From positions 19,772 through 83,771 of the forward strand of contig NZ_FMAH01000032.1 of assembly GCF_900094545.1 (NCBI RefSeq): a DNA stretch of 64,000 nucleotides, written 5' to 3'. Shown one piece after another: positions 16,761-24,050 of this stretch. Position 1 is the stretch's first letter, and every line of letters starts with the position of its first letter. The position numbers and the translations under genes were made by a program. The DNA is from Martinezella miluonensis (GTDB taxonomy: Bacteria; Pseudomonadota; Alphaproteobacteria; Rhizobiales; Rhizobiaceae). Below the pieces are notes generated by a model. It did no database searches. It was not told the DNA's origin and worked only from the letters and a program-made list of their open reading frames with translations.

Positions 16761-17951
16761 ATGCAATCCACCGATCGGCCGGAAACCCGGCTGGCAACAC
16801 GCCTTGCCTTTCTGGTCGCGGGTTTCGCCCTCGCCTGCTGGGCGCCGCTCGTCCCATTCGCCAAGGATCGTCTCGCGGTCGATGACGGCGTGCTCGGTAT
16901 GCTGCTGCTTTGCCTGGGCCTTGGTTCCGTCGCTGCGATGCTTGCCACCGGCATGTTGAGTGCGCGCTACGGCAGCAAGCCGATCATGATCGCGGGTGGC
17001 TTGGGCCTCGCGCTCATTTTGCCGATGTTGACCGTGGCTAGCACGCCCTTCACCCTCGGCATTGCACTCGCGGCTTTCGGCGCCTGCCTGGGATCGCTTG
17101 ATGTCGCCATGAACATTCACGCCGTCGAGGTCGAGAAAGGCACTGACCGACCGCTGATGTCCGGCTTCCATGCGCTGTTCAGCATAGGCGGCTTCATCGG
17201 CTCCCTGGTCGTCACGCTTCTCCTGTCCGTCAGGGCCGGTCCGCTTGTCGCAACATTGCTATGCTCGGTGCTGATGATCGTCGCCATGGTCGTTGCATGG
17301 CCGCGGCTGCTCCGCACCGTTCAATCGGAGGACACGCCGCTCTTCGTCATGCCCCGCGGCTTCGTGCTGCTGCTTGCGGCCCTTGCGGCCATCACCTTCC
17401 TCGTCGAAGGCGCCATCCTCGACTGGAGCGCACTGCTTCTCACCACTCAAGGGAGGGTCGATGCAAGCCACGGCGGTCTCGGCTACATGCTGTTCGCGAT
17501 CGCGATGACGGCGGGCCGCCTAGCCGGCGATGCCATCACCGCAAAGGTCGGAGACAGGGCGATCATGCTATGGGGCGGCGTGATCGCGGTCGCAGGCTTT
17601 GTCGTCCTCCTCATCAGCCCGATTTCGATCCTTGCCATGAGCGGCTTCCTGCTGATCGGCCTCGGCGCCTCCAACATCGTCCCGGTTCTGTTCCGCAAGG
17701 GCGGCGCGCAGAAAGTCATGCCGGCTGGCCTGGCCGTCGCCGCAATCACCATGACCGGCTATGCCGGCGTCCTGGTCGGCCCCGCCGGCGTTGGCTTCGC
17801 GGCGGATCATCTGGGCCTGCCCGGCGCCTTCTGGATGCTCGCTTTATTGCTCTGCGTCGCGCCTCTCTGCGCCGGCATCGTGGCCCGCAATCGAGATCAG
17901 GAAGAGGGAGAGGCCGATGCGCATCGCTCATACCGCTCTATGGACGCCTGA
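16761..17951 (+). CDS. MFS transporter
   Basis: A 396-residue protein with 12 predicted membrane helices. The ATG at 16761 is chosen for its ACGAGGA ribosome-binding site. The loop after helix 2 carries a short MFS-type motif (GMLSARYGSKPIMIAG). SLDVAMNIHAVEVEKG near residue 115 and SGFHALFSIGGFIGS near 135 are typical of the FucP-like or YbjJ-like MFS group. The substrate is unknown; pairing with a DeoR regulator suggests a sugar or sugar derivative. The C-terminus is a short polar tail. Confidence 0.88.
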   Translation: MQSTDRPETRLATRLAFLVAGFALACWAPLVPFAKDRLAVDDGVLGMLLLCLGLGSVAAMLATGMLSARYGSKPIMIAGGLGLALILPMLTVASTPFTLGIALAAFGACLGSLDVAMNIHAVEVEKGTDRPLMSGFHALFSIGGFIGSLVVTLLLSVRAGPLVATLLCSVLMIVAMVVAWPRLLRTVQSEDTPLFVMPRGFVLLLAALAAITFLVEGAILDWSALLLTTQGRVDASHGGLGYMLFAIAMTAGRLAGDAITAKVGDRAIMLWGGVIAVAGFVVLLISPISILAMSGFLLIGLGASNIVPVLFRKGGAQKVMPAGLAVAAITMTGYAGVLVGPAGVGFAADHLGLPGAFWMLALLLCVAPLCAGIVARNRDQEEGEADAHRSYRSMDA

Positions 17952-18241
17952 ATCGGCACTGCAGCGGCGTTCCGGAGGCCATTTCGGTGTGACGGTCGGC
18001 GAGCCAGATCGAACCGGCAACCGGCCTCCGACATCCCCCTAGCGCAACGGCAATCTTTCGAGTTCGCCACCTCCGGAAACGTTGCACCCTCTTGAGTGGC
18101 GAAGGCTGGCGGCGGATTTTTCCGTCGCCAGCTTATTTCTTCCGATCGAAGCCGATCCTGATCGAAAACCTCAAAAACAAAAGCCCCCACCTGCCTTCCG
18201 GCAAGCGAGGGCGCTCAATGCAATCGGGAAAACCCGCTAGA
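17952..18241. other. Intergenic stretch between convergent MFS and clpP-like genes
   Basis: About 290 bases. Apart from the clpP-like terminator at 18171-18212, nothing is recognisable. No RNA gene was seen. The MFS gene has no obvious terminator of its own here. Confidence 0.4.
18171..18212 (-). terminator. Rho-independent terminator for the clpP-like gene
   Basis: A 13-bp stem (18183-18195 with 18200-18212, several G-T pairs) and a four-base loop. On the minus strand TTTTGTTTTT follows. It lies 30 bases after the stop of the ClpP-family gene. Confidence 0.8.
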
Positions 18242-18829
18242 TCAGATATCCGCCTGGGACGTCACGATGCGCGAGACCAGGCCGTAAGCCTTGGCTTCCT
18301 CGGCGGAGAGCCAATAGTCGCGGTCCGTATCCTTGGCGATCTTTTCGATCGCCTGGCCGGTGGCTTCCGAGAAGATCCTGTTCAAGCGCTCATTCATCTT
18401 GATGATTTCGCGTGCCTGGATCTCGATGTCGGAGGCCATTCCGCGCGTGCCGCCGGACGGTTGGTGCAGCAGGAAGCGCGTGTTCGGCAGGCAGATGCGG
18501 CGCTCCTTTGGAGCGGAGACATAAATCAGCGCACCGGCGGAAGCGACCCAGCCAGTGCCGATCATCCAAACCTTCGGCTTGATGAACTTGATCATGTCGT
18601 GAATGGAATCGCCGGATTCGACATGGCCGCCGGGCGAATTAACGTAGATGCGGATATCATCGTCGCTGGCGGCGGCAAGCGCTACGAGCTGCGAGCAGAC
18701 CTTCTGCGCCAGCTCCTGGGTGATACCGCCATAGATGAAGATCGAACGCGACTTGAAAAGATTCGCCTCCGCGTCCTTGCCCAAAGGCAGCTCGGTCTTC
18801 TTGTCTTCCTGTTCGTCTTCGTCGTTCAT
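18242..18829 (-). CDS. ClpP-family ATP-dependent protease proteolytic subunit (paralogue)
   Basis: A 195-residue serine protease of the ClpP fold. The catalytic serine is in GWVASAGALIYVS (about residue 100), the histidine in TRFLLHQPSGG (about 125) and the aspartate in DTDRDYWLSAEEA (about 175), so the triad is complete. The serine region differs from the classical GQAASMG motif. There is no clpX, tig or lon next to it, which points to an additional ClpP rather than the housekeeping copy. It would form a cytosolic barrel fed by a Clp ATPase. The acidic N-terminus (MNDEDEQEDKKTE) is unusual. Confidence 0.88.
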   Translation of the reverse strand: MNDEDEQEDKKTELPLGKDAEANLFKSRSIFIYGGITQELAQKVCSQLVALAAASDDDIRIYVNSPGGHVESGDSIHDMIKFIKPKVWMIGTGWVASAGALIYVSAPKERRICLPNTRFLLHQPSGGTRGMASDIEIQAREIIKMNERLNRIFSEATGQAIEKIAKDTDRDYWLSAEEAKAYGLVSRIVTSQADI

Positions 18830-19061
18830 TCAACTCTCCAGCATGATGCGTCGTTCACCGCACATAGTGCGACTCAATGCGTAAAACAATGCCGGAAAAA
18901 GACAAGGCGGGAATAGCGACTGACAACATGGTGTTATGGTTGCGGATTACCGAAATGTAACTTGAATGGCTTTGAAAAGCCGAGATTGGATCCTACGTCA
19001 GGTCAGCGCGGTCAAGAATCGCGCCCCGAATTTACAGCAACAGATTGCCAAGGAGGCCATC

Positions 19062-19877
19062 ATGTCGCCTGAAGAACGTCAACTGCTCGCGTCTCTCTTC
19101 GATCGCGTGCGCTCCGCTGCCAGCACCCAGCGCGACGCCGATGCGGAGACTTTTATCAACCAGTCGGTCCGCGACCAGCCCTATGCGCCCTATTTCCTGG
19201 CGCAGGCCGTCATCATGCAGGAACAGGGCATGAAGGCTGCGGCCGATCGCATCCAGCAGCTCGAGGCGCGTGTACACGAGCTCGAGCAGCAGAGCGCCCA
19301 AGCCAATCAGCCGCAGGGCCAGAGTGGCGGTTTCCTCGGCGGGATAGGCTCGCTCTTCGGCGGCGGCCAGCAACAGCAGCGCGCACCCGCGCCGCAAGCC
19401 GCCAGCCCGCAGCAGCAGGGTCGCCTCTATGACGACTATGCCCGCAATGCGCCGCAGCAGCAGCCCGGCCCATGGGGCGGCCAGCCGCAACCGCAGCCAT
19501 CCGGCCCATGGAGCCAGCAGGCAGCGGCCCCTTCGGCGGGCGGTAGCTTCCTGCGCGGTGCGCTTGGCACGGCAGCCGGCGTCGCCGGTGGCGTGATGCT
19601 GGCGGAATCGCTCTCCAGCCTCTTCAGCCCGCATCTCGGCGGCACAGGCGGCGGTCTCTTCGGCGGCAATGCCGGCAGCGGCCTCTTCGGAGGCACGGCA
19701 GCCAACGCAGCCGAACAGCCGGTGCAGGAAACCATCATCAACAACAACTATTTCGGCAATGACGATCAGAATGATCAAAGTGCCGCCGATTACGCCCAGG
19801 ATGCTGCCCAGGACGCTCAGGACGACGACAATGACGATTCGTTCGACAACAGCGACGACGACAGTTCGTTTGCCTGA
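19062..19877 (+). CDS. DUF2076 domain-containing protein
   Basis: A 271-residue protein. The ATG at 19062 follows an AAGGAGG ribosome-binding site and gives the family's MSPEERQLLASLFDRVR start; an upstream in-frame ATG (18966) adds 32 unlikely residues. A helical coiled-coil N-terminal domain (to about 80) is followed by Gln/Pro-rich low-complexity sequence, a Gly-rich hydrophobic stretch (GALGTAAGVAGGVMLAESL) and an Asp-rich tail (DDNDDSFDNSDDDSSF). Members are described as periplasmic ligand-binding-like sensors, but the function is not established. It shares its upstream region with the divergent ClpP-like gene. Confidence 0.82.
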   Translation: MSPEERQLLASLFDRVRSAASTQRDADAETFINQSVRDQPYAPYFLAQAVIMQEQGMKAAADRIQQLEARVHELEQQSAQANQPQGQSGGFLGGIGSLFGGGQQQQRAPAPQAASPQQQGRLYDDYARNAPQQQPGPWGGQPQPQPSGPWSQQAAAPSAGGSFLRGALGTAAGVAGGVMLAESLSSLFSPHLGGTGGGLFGGNAGSGLFGGTAANAAEQPVQETIINNNYFGNDDQNDQSAADYAQDAAQDAQDDDNDDSFDNSDDDSSFA

Positions 19878-19893
19878 GCCGGTACCAGCCCAA

Positions 19894-19936
19894 CAAAAAA
19901 GCCGCAGCCGCCATCCTTGGATGGCGGCTTTTTCAT
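19894..19936. terminator. bidirectional terminator between DUF2076 and queF genes
   Basis: An 11-bp perfect stem (AGCCGCCATCC at 19906-19916, complement at 19919-19929) flanked by AAAAAA on one side and TTTTT on the other. It can serve both convergent genes. Confidence 0.88.
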
Positions 19937-20401
19937 TCAGCCTCGGCCGCGATAGGGCTGAACGCCCTGATCCGGCAGCCAGACGCCTTCCGGCGGCTTG
20001 CCGGTCTGCCAGAAAACATCGATCGGGATGCCGCCGCGCGGATACCAGTAGGCGCCGATGCGGAGCCACTTCGGCTCCAGCAGGTCCACCAGACGCTTGG
20101 CGATATAGATCGAGCAATCCTCGTGGAATGCGCCATGATTGCGGAAGGAATGCAGGAAGAGCTTCAGCGACTTCGATTCCACCAGCCATTCGTTCGGCAC
20201 GTAGTCGATGACGATATGGGCGAAATCGGGCTGTCCCGTCATCGGGCAAAGCGAGGTGAATTCAGGCGCGGTAAAGCGCACGACGTAATCGGTGCCGGCA
20301 TGGCCCGCCGGCACTTTTTCGAGAACGGCCTCTTCCGGATTGCTTGCGGTTTCCGTCTGGCTGCCGAGCATCGACAGGCCGGACACATCGGTCTTGGGCA
20401 T
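19937..20401 (-). CDS. queF: NADPH-dependent 7-cyano-7-deazaguanine reductase
   Basis: A 154-residue enzyme reducing preQ0 to preQ1 in queuosine synthesis. The nucleophilic cysteine is in EFTSLCPMTGQPDFA (about residue 52), the NADPH-binding segment follows in ESKSLKLFLHSFRNHG (about 76-91) and HEDC lies near 93. The short single-domain form is the YkvM-type (unimodular) QueF. It begins one base after the stop of the upstream CDF transporter gene, so the two are cotranscribed. Confidence 0.95.
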   Translation of the reverse strand: MPKTDVSGLSMLGSQTETASNPEEAVLEKVPAGHAGTDYVVRFTAPEFTSLCPMTGQPDFAHIVIDYVPNEWLVESKSLKLFLHSFRNHGAFHEDCSIYIAKRLVDLLEPKWLRIGAYWYPRGGIPIDVFWQTGKPPEGVWLPDQGVQPYRGRG

Positions 20402-20402
20402 C

Positions 20403-21317
20403 TCAGGTCTCCTTGATCACTTTGACGCGGAGACCATGGGCCTTCTCGCCCTCCGGCTCCACATGAATGGTTATTTCGGCACCCGCATGGATCGCCCTTA
20501 TGGCGTCTTCAAGGCGGTCGCAGATTCGATGCGCGTCACGTACCGGCATGGCGGCAGGCACCACCATATGAAAATCGACGAAGGTCACCGCCCCTGCCCG
20601 CCGCGTCTTCAGATCGTGAACGCCAAGCGACCCCTCCGCATTCCTGGCGATCGCGTCCTTGATGGTCTCCTCCTCCTCCGGCAACACTGCCTTGTCCATC
20701 AGCCCGTCGATGGAATTGGAGATCACCTTCCAGCCCTGGTAAAGGATGTTGATGGCGACGAGAATGGCAAGCACGGGGTCGAAGATCGGGTGGCCGGTGC
20801 CGAGCGCCAGCAGCAAGCCGATCAGGACCCCGATCGAGGTATAGACGTCGGACATGATGTGCTGCCCGTCCGCCGTCAAAGCCGGCGAGCGATGCGTCCG
20901 GCCGGCTCGCAGCAGAGTCAATGCCCATATGCCGTTGATGACGCCGGCGACGAAGTTGATCGCCAGACCGAGCACCGGCGCCTGCATCGGCTGCGGGTTG
21001 CCAAGGTGCCCGACCGCCTCCTGCACAATCATCAGCGCCGCAACGACGATCATCACCCCTTCGGTGACGGCGGAAAGATATTCGGCCTTGTGGTGACCGA
21101 AGGGATGGTCGTGGTCGGCCGGCTTCTGCGCGTAACGGATGACAAAAAAGGCAATGAAGGCCGCAACGACATTAACGAGCGATTCGAGCCCGTCGGACAG
21201 GAGCGCCACCGAACCTGTCAGCCACCAGGCCAGCATCTTCAGCCCCATGACGCCGAGCGAGAGCGGAATGCCCCAGAGGGCCAGCCGCCTGATCGTATCG
21301 TTTCCCTGACTGTTCAT
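20403..21317 (-). CDS. cation diffusion facilitator (CDF) family transporter
   Basis: A 304-residue inner-membrane cation/proton antiporter. The start at 21317 has GGAGAAGGG as ribosome-binding site; a longer frame to 21362 is unlikely. Six helices are predicted. The metal site residues are visible in SVALLSDGLESLVN (helix 2) and QHIMSDVYTSIGV (helix 5). The loop motif HDHPFGHHKAEYLSA and the cytoplasmic C-terminal domain (DLKTRRAGAVTFVDFHMVVP) match FieF-like members. Zinc, iron or manganese export is expected. It sits in an operon with queF. Confidence 0.93.
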   Translation of the reverse strand: MNSQGNDTIRRLALWGIPLSLGVMGLKMLAWWLTGSVALLSDGLESLVNVVAAFIAFFVIRYAQKPADHDHPFGHHKAEYLSAVTEGVMIVVAALMIVQEAVGHLGNPQPMQAPVLGLAINFVAGVINGIWALTLLRAGRTHRSPALTADGQHIMSDVYTSIGVLIGLLLALGTGHPIFDPVLAILVAINILYQGWKVISNSIDGLMDKAVLPEEEETIKDAIARNAEGSLGVHDLKTRRAGAVTFVDFHMVVPAAMPVRDAHRICDRLEDAIRAIHAGAEITIHVEPEGEKAHGLRVKVIKET

Positions 21318-21388
21318 GCCCTTCTCCAGTATCCCGCGCCTGCTTATGCGAATGAATTGCAAGAAAGGCGCCGTTGAAATGCAAAACC

Positions 21389-21416
21389 GCCCGCGCGAAT
21401 TTCGCGCAGGCGGCTC
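21389..21416 (-). terminator. hairpin with T-run ahead of the CDF gene
   Basis: On the minus strand a GC-rich stem (CCGCC, GCGCGAA/TTCGCGC, GGCGG) is followed by TTTTGCATTT. It lies 75 bases upstream of the CDF start, on the same strand. It could end an unseen minus-strand transcript or attenuate the CDF-queF operon. No gene is visible between it and bluB. Confidence 0.4.
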
Positions 21417-21682
21417 ATTGACGGTTCATATGGGGCACGGCGCTAAAATTGTCAAAGGCAGCATAGCCCTTAATGCACCGCAATTCATCTTCAAGGCTGG
21501 CGATCGTGATTGCGGCGGCGCATTGAAGCTTTCGCGTATCTGTGCTCGCTGCAACTGGAAACCAATGATACGCTCACCTTTAAGAGATCATGCCGATAGC
21601 TGACCTGGCAAACGGACTTCGAGGCGTTTGCTCGCCCGGCCGTTGACGCCGAACGGAAGATCTCCAAGAAACATGGTAGAAT

Positions 21683-22417
21683 ATGCCCATTCCTGACGAC
21701 ACCGCCGACACCATGACATCCACCCCAACAAACATGTCAGATCATCATATGGTCTCGGCTGGCGCTTTTTCGGAGGACGAGCGCAGGGCGGTCTATCGCG
21801 CTATCGAAACGCGGCGCGACGTACGCGACCAGTTCCGGTCTGATCCTCTGCCCGACGACCTCGTCCGGCGCTTGCTCGAGGCGGCCCATTCGGCGCCATC
21901 AGTCGGCTTCATGCAACCATGGAACTTCATCCTGATCCGTCAGCCGGAGACGCGCGAGCGCGTCTGGCAGGCATTTCACCAGGCCAATGAGGAAGCCTGC
22001 AGCATGTTCGAAGGTGATCGCCGCGCGCAATATCAGCGGCTGAAGCTGGAGGGTATCCGAAAGGCGCCGCTCAGCATCTGCATCACCTGCGATACCAAGC
22101 GCGGCGGCCCGGTCGTGCTCGGCCGCACGCATAACCCGGCAACCGATGTCTATTCGACCGTCTGCGCCGTCCAGAATCTCTGGCTTGCCGCAAGAGCCGA
22201 GGGCGTCGGTGTCGGCTGGGTCAGCATCTTCCATGAAGACGCCATCAAATCGATCCTCGGCATACCCGAGCATGTGAAGATCGTCGCCTGGCTCTGCATC
22301 GGCTATGTCGACGAGCTCTACGACATGCCGGAACTTGCCGTGAAAGGGTGGCGCGAGCGGCTGCCGCTCGACAAGCTTGTCTTCGAGGAAGGCTGGCAGG
22401 ATTGCGATGATATGTAA
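21683..22417 (+). CDS. bluB: 5,6-dimethylbenzimidazole synthase
   Basis: Flavin-destructase of the nitroreductase fold that converts FMNH2 and O2 to the lower ligand of vitamin B12. Core motifs: IETRRDVRDQF (about 34-44), AHSAPSVGFMQPWNF (about 67-81), LEGIRKAPLSICITCD, GRTHNPATDVYSTVCAVQNLWLAARAEGVGVGWVSIF. They closely match the Sinorhizobium BluB pattern. The longest start is given (244 residues). ATG 21737 would give 226 residues, nearer the family's size, but no candidate has a strong ribosome-binding site. No cobalamin riboswitch was seen upstream. Confidence 0.93.
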   Translation: MPIPDDTADTMTSTPTNMSDHHMVSAGAFSEDERRAVYRAIETRRDVRDQFRSDPLPDDLVRRLLEAAHSAPSVGFMQPWNFILIRQPETRERVWQAFHQANEEACSMFEGDRRAQYQRLKLEGIRKAPLSICITCDTKRGGPVVLGRTHNPATDVYSTVCAVQNLWLAARAEGVGVGWVSIFHEDAIKSILGIPEHVKIVAWLCIGYVDELYDMPELAVKGWRERLPLDKLVFEEGWQDCDDM

Positions 22418-22456
22418 GGGCCGCCGCTCTGCGGCAACCCTCGACGGATCAAGGTG

Positions 22457-23092
22457 TTACGATCTGAACGTAACAAACGAGATCACATTGCCATCCGGGT
22501 CACGCACATGAAAGTCCGTGCCGCCCCAGGCCTGCTTGGCGAGCGGTTGCGCGAACTCGACATCCCGCGCCTTGAACTCCTCGAACAATCCCTGAACATT
22601 CGAAACCTCGATAGAGGCGAGAATGAGCGACCCCTCCTTTGCCGCCGCAGCAGCAAAATAGGGCTCATAGACAAGCCGCAAGTGGATCCAGATGCCGTCG
22701 CGCGACACCGCTCCATAGAACGGCGGTGCGCCATGCAGAAATTCTGCTGCAAAGCCCAGCTTCTCCCGGAAGAAAGACGCGCTGGCGGTCACATCCCGCA
22801 CAAAAAGGATCGGAATGACGCTCTTGAAAATCGGCGGTTCCGATGATGCCGCCGGCATCTTCGGCGCATCCACTGCCACGGCCTTCAACTCGGTCCAGTT
22901 CTTGTGCCCCGCTTCGACCGCAACGATCTCCTGCGCCAGGGTCAAAGGGAATTTCATCTCGAGGATCTCGCGATCCGTCAGCGCCTTGAAGCGGTCGAGC
23001 GTTCGTACTCTTCCGCCAATGGAATAATCACGATCACGGTGCCAGCGCATCAGCAGCTTGGCTTGTTTGCGATAGGTATCAAGGGTTGGCAT
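22457..23092 (-). CDS. VOC (glyoxalase/bleomycin-resistance) superfamily protein with helical N-terminal domain
   Basis: A 211-residue protein. The first 70 residues (YRKQAKLLMRWHRDRDYSIG, then FPLTLAQEIVAVEAGHKNW) resemble the short helical domain that often precedes ankyrin repeats in proteobacterial proteins. Residues about 88-210 are a VOC domain (IPILFVRDVTASASFFREKLGF, ending GGTDFHVRDPDGNVISFV). The single VOC domain suggests a dimer and a metal-dependent dioxygenase, lyase or binding function, not identifiable further. It is convergent with bluB. Confidence 0.82.
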   Translation of the reverse strand: MPTLDTYRKQAKLLMRWHRDRDYSIGGRVRTLDRFKALTDREILEMKFPLTLAQEIVAVEAGHKNWTELKAVAVDAPKMPAASSEPPIFKSVIPILFVRDVTASASFFREKLGFAAEFLHGAPPFYGAVSRDGIWIHLRLVYEPYFAAAAAKEGSLILASIEVSNVQGLFEEFKARDVEFAQPLAKQAWGGTDFHVRDPDGNVISFVTFRS

Positions 23093-23211
23093 GGGCAGAC
23101 TCCTGCTGGGGATAATCAGCGGGCAGGCCTAGCCCTTTCGGCCCCAATGCCGATGTGCCCCACAGGAACGACCGAGAGGTTAGGGTACAACCTGCAGCAA
23201 GTCAAACTGCC

Positions 23212-23922
23212 TCACGGCAGAGCTTGGCTCGCAGCGAAACGCTCATCCTTATTGTGCAGGCGCAAGGACAATCGCAGCATCCACGGCAACGACGTCCAAA
23301 AGCCGGAGGTCAGTCCCGCCTGCCTCAGCGCGGCCGCGGTCCAAGTATTGCATCCCATCAGCGCGTTGAAATATCCCCGCGCCTCGAAGAACGCATCATT
23401 CGGTCCATAATTGCTGCCGATCAGCGGGCTTGGTCGATTATCCGTCTGCTCGAGACTGCCGAGAATGAACTGCTCGAGCCGCTCCAGCCCGTCGGCATCA
23501 ATGCCGATCGCCGTGACGCCAGGCGCATTCAGGGGAATATCACCCGCTAGCTCCGCATGAATGACTGAACGATCCAGAGCGAAGCTCTTCAGAACAGGAC
23601 CAGTCTTCAAATCAGCCCATGTCCGCGTCTCCGTATAGAAACTCCGGCCGCCCCAGCCGAAAACGAGATAGCGCAGGTTCGGATTGTCGAGATCGAGCCC
23701 GGCTGTCCGCAAGAATGCGAAACGGTCGATCAGATCGCCGTCGACGGGGATGGCAATATCCGTATGGATGGGATTGCTGAGCATGAGGATTTGTTGCGAG
23801 CGCTCGGCTTTTCCAACCGGCTCGTCATGCCAGAGTGGCCGCGGCACGACGATGCCAATGCCGACGACCGTCACGACGGTAAGCATGGCGAAGAAAACGC
23901 CCTTGACTATCCTTGAAATCAC
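23212..23922 (-). CDS. TIGR02117/DUF2459 family protein
   Basis: A 236-residue protein with an N-terminal membrane segment (about residues 8-28) and an extracytoplasmic domain. HTDIAIPV, VFGWGGRSFYTETRTWADLK and the Cys-containing NALMGCNTWTAAALRQAGL match the DUF2459 family. These proteins resemble papain-like (NlpC-type) folds, with Cys and His at plausible positions, but no activity is established. It lies upstream of the VOC protein gene on the same strand, with a 119-base gap. Confidence 0.82.
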   Translation of the reverse strand: MISRIVKGVFFAMLTVVTVVGIGIVVPRPLWHDEPVGKAERSQQILMLSNPIHTDIAIPVDGDLIDRFAFLRTAGLDLDNPNLRYLVFGWGGRSFYTETRTWADLKTGPVLKSFALDRSVIHAELAGDIPLNAPGVTAIGIDADGLERLEQFILGSLEQTDNRPSPLIGSNYGPNDAFFEARGYFNALMGCNTWTAAALRQAGLTSGFWTSLPWMLRLSLRLHNKDERFAASQALP

Positions 23923-23980
23923 CGACCGAAGCCCCCGCCGACATTGAATGTCTTCCGCGGCTTGTTGGCTCTTTCAAGGC

Positions 23981-24022
23981 AAAAACGCCCCCATGCACTC
24001 TTTCTGAGCGCTGGGGGCGTTC
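23981..24022 (-). terminator. terminator of trpE(G)
   Basis: AACGCCCCCA (minus strand, about 24012-24021) pairs with TGGGGGCGTT (about 23984-23993) and is followed by TTTTTGCC. It lies 29 bases after the trpE(G) stop. Confidence 0.82.
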
Positions 24023-24050
24023 AAACTGCGGAGCCGATGGCTCGCGCGCA

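Noticed and set aside
21316..21603. 95-codon ORF between the CDF and bluB genes
   Set aside because: It starts inside the CDF ribosome-binding region on the opposite strand and runs through the GC-rich hairpin; no family resemblance.
21363..21682. Possible cobalamin riboswitch upstream of bluB
   Set aside because: I looked for the B12-box core (GCCACTG-like) and for the expected stems and found none.
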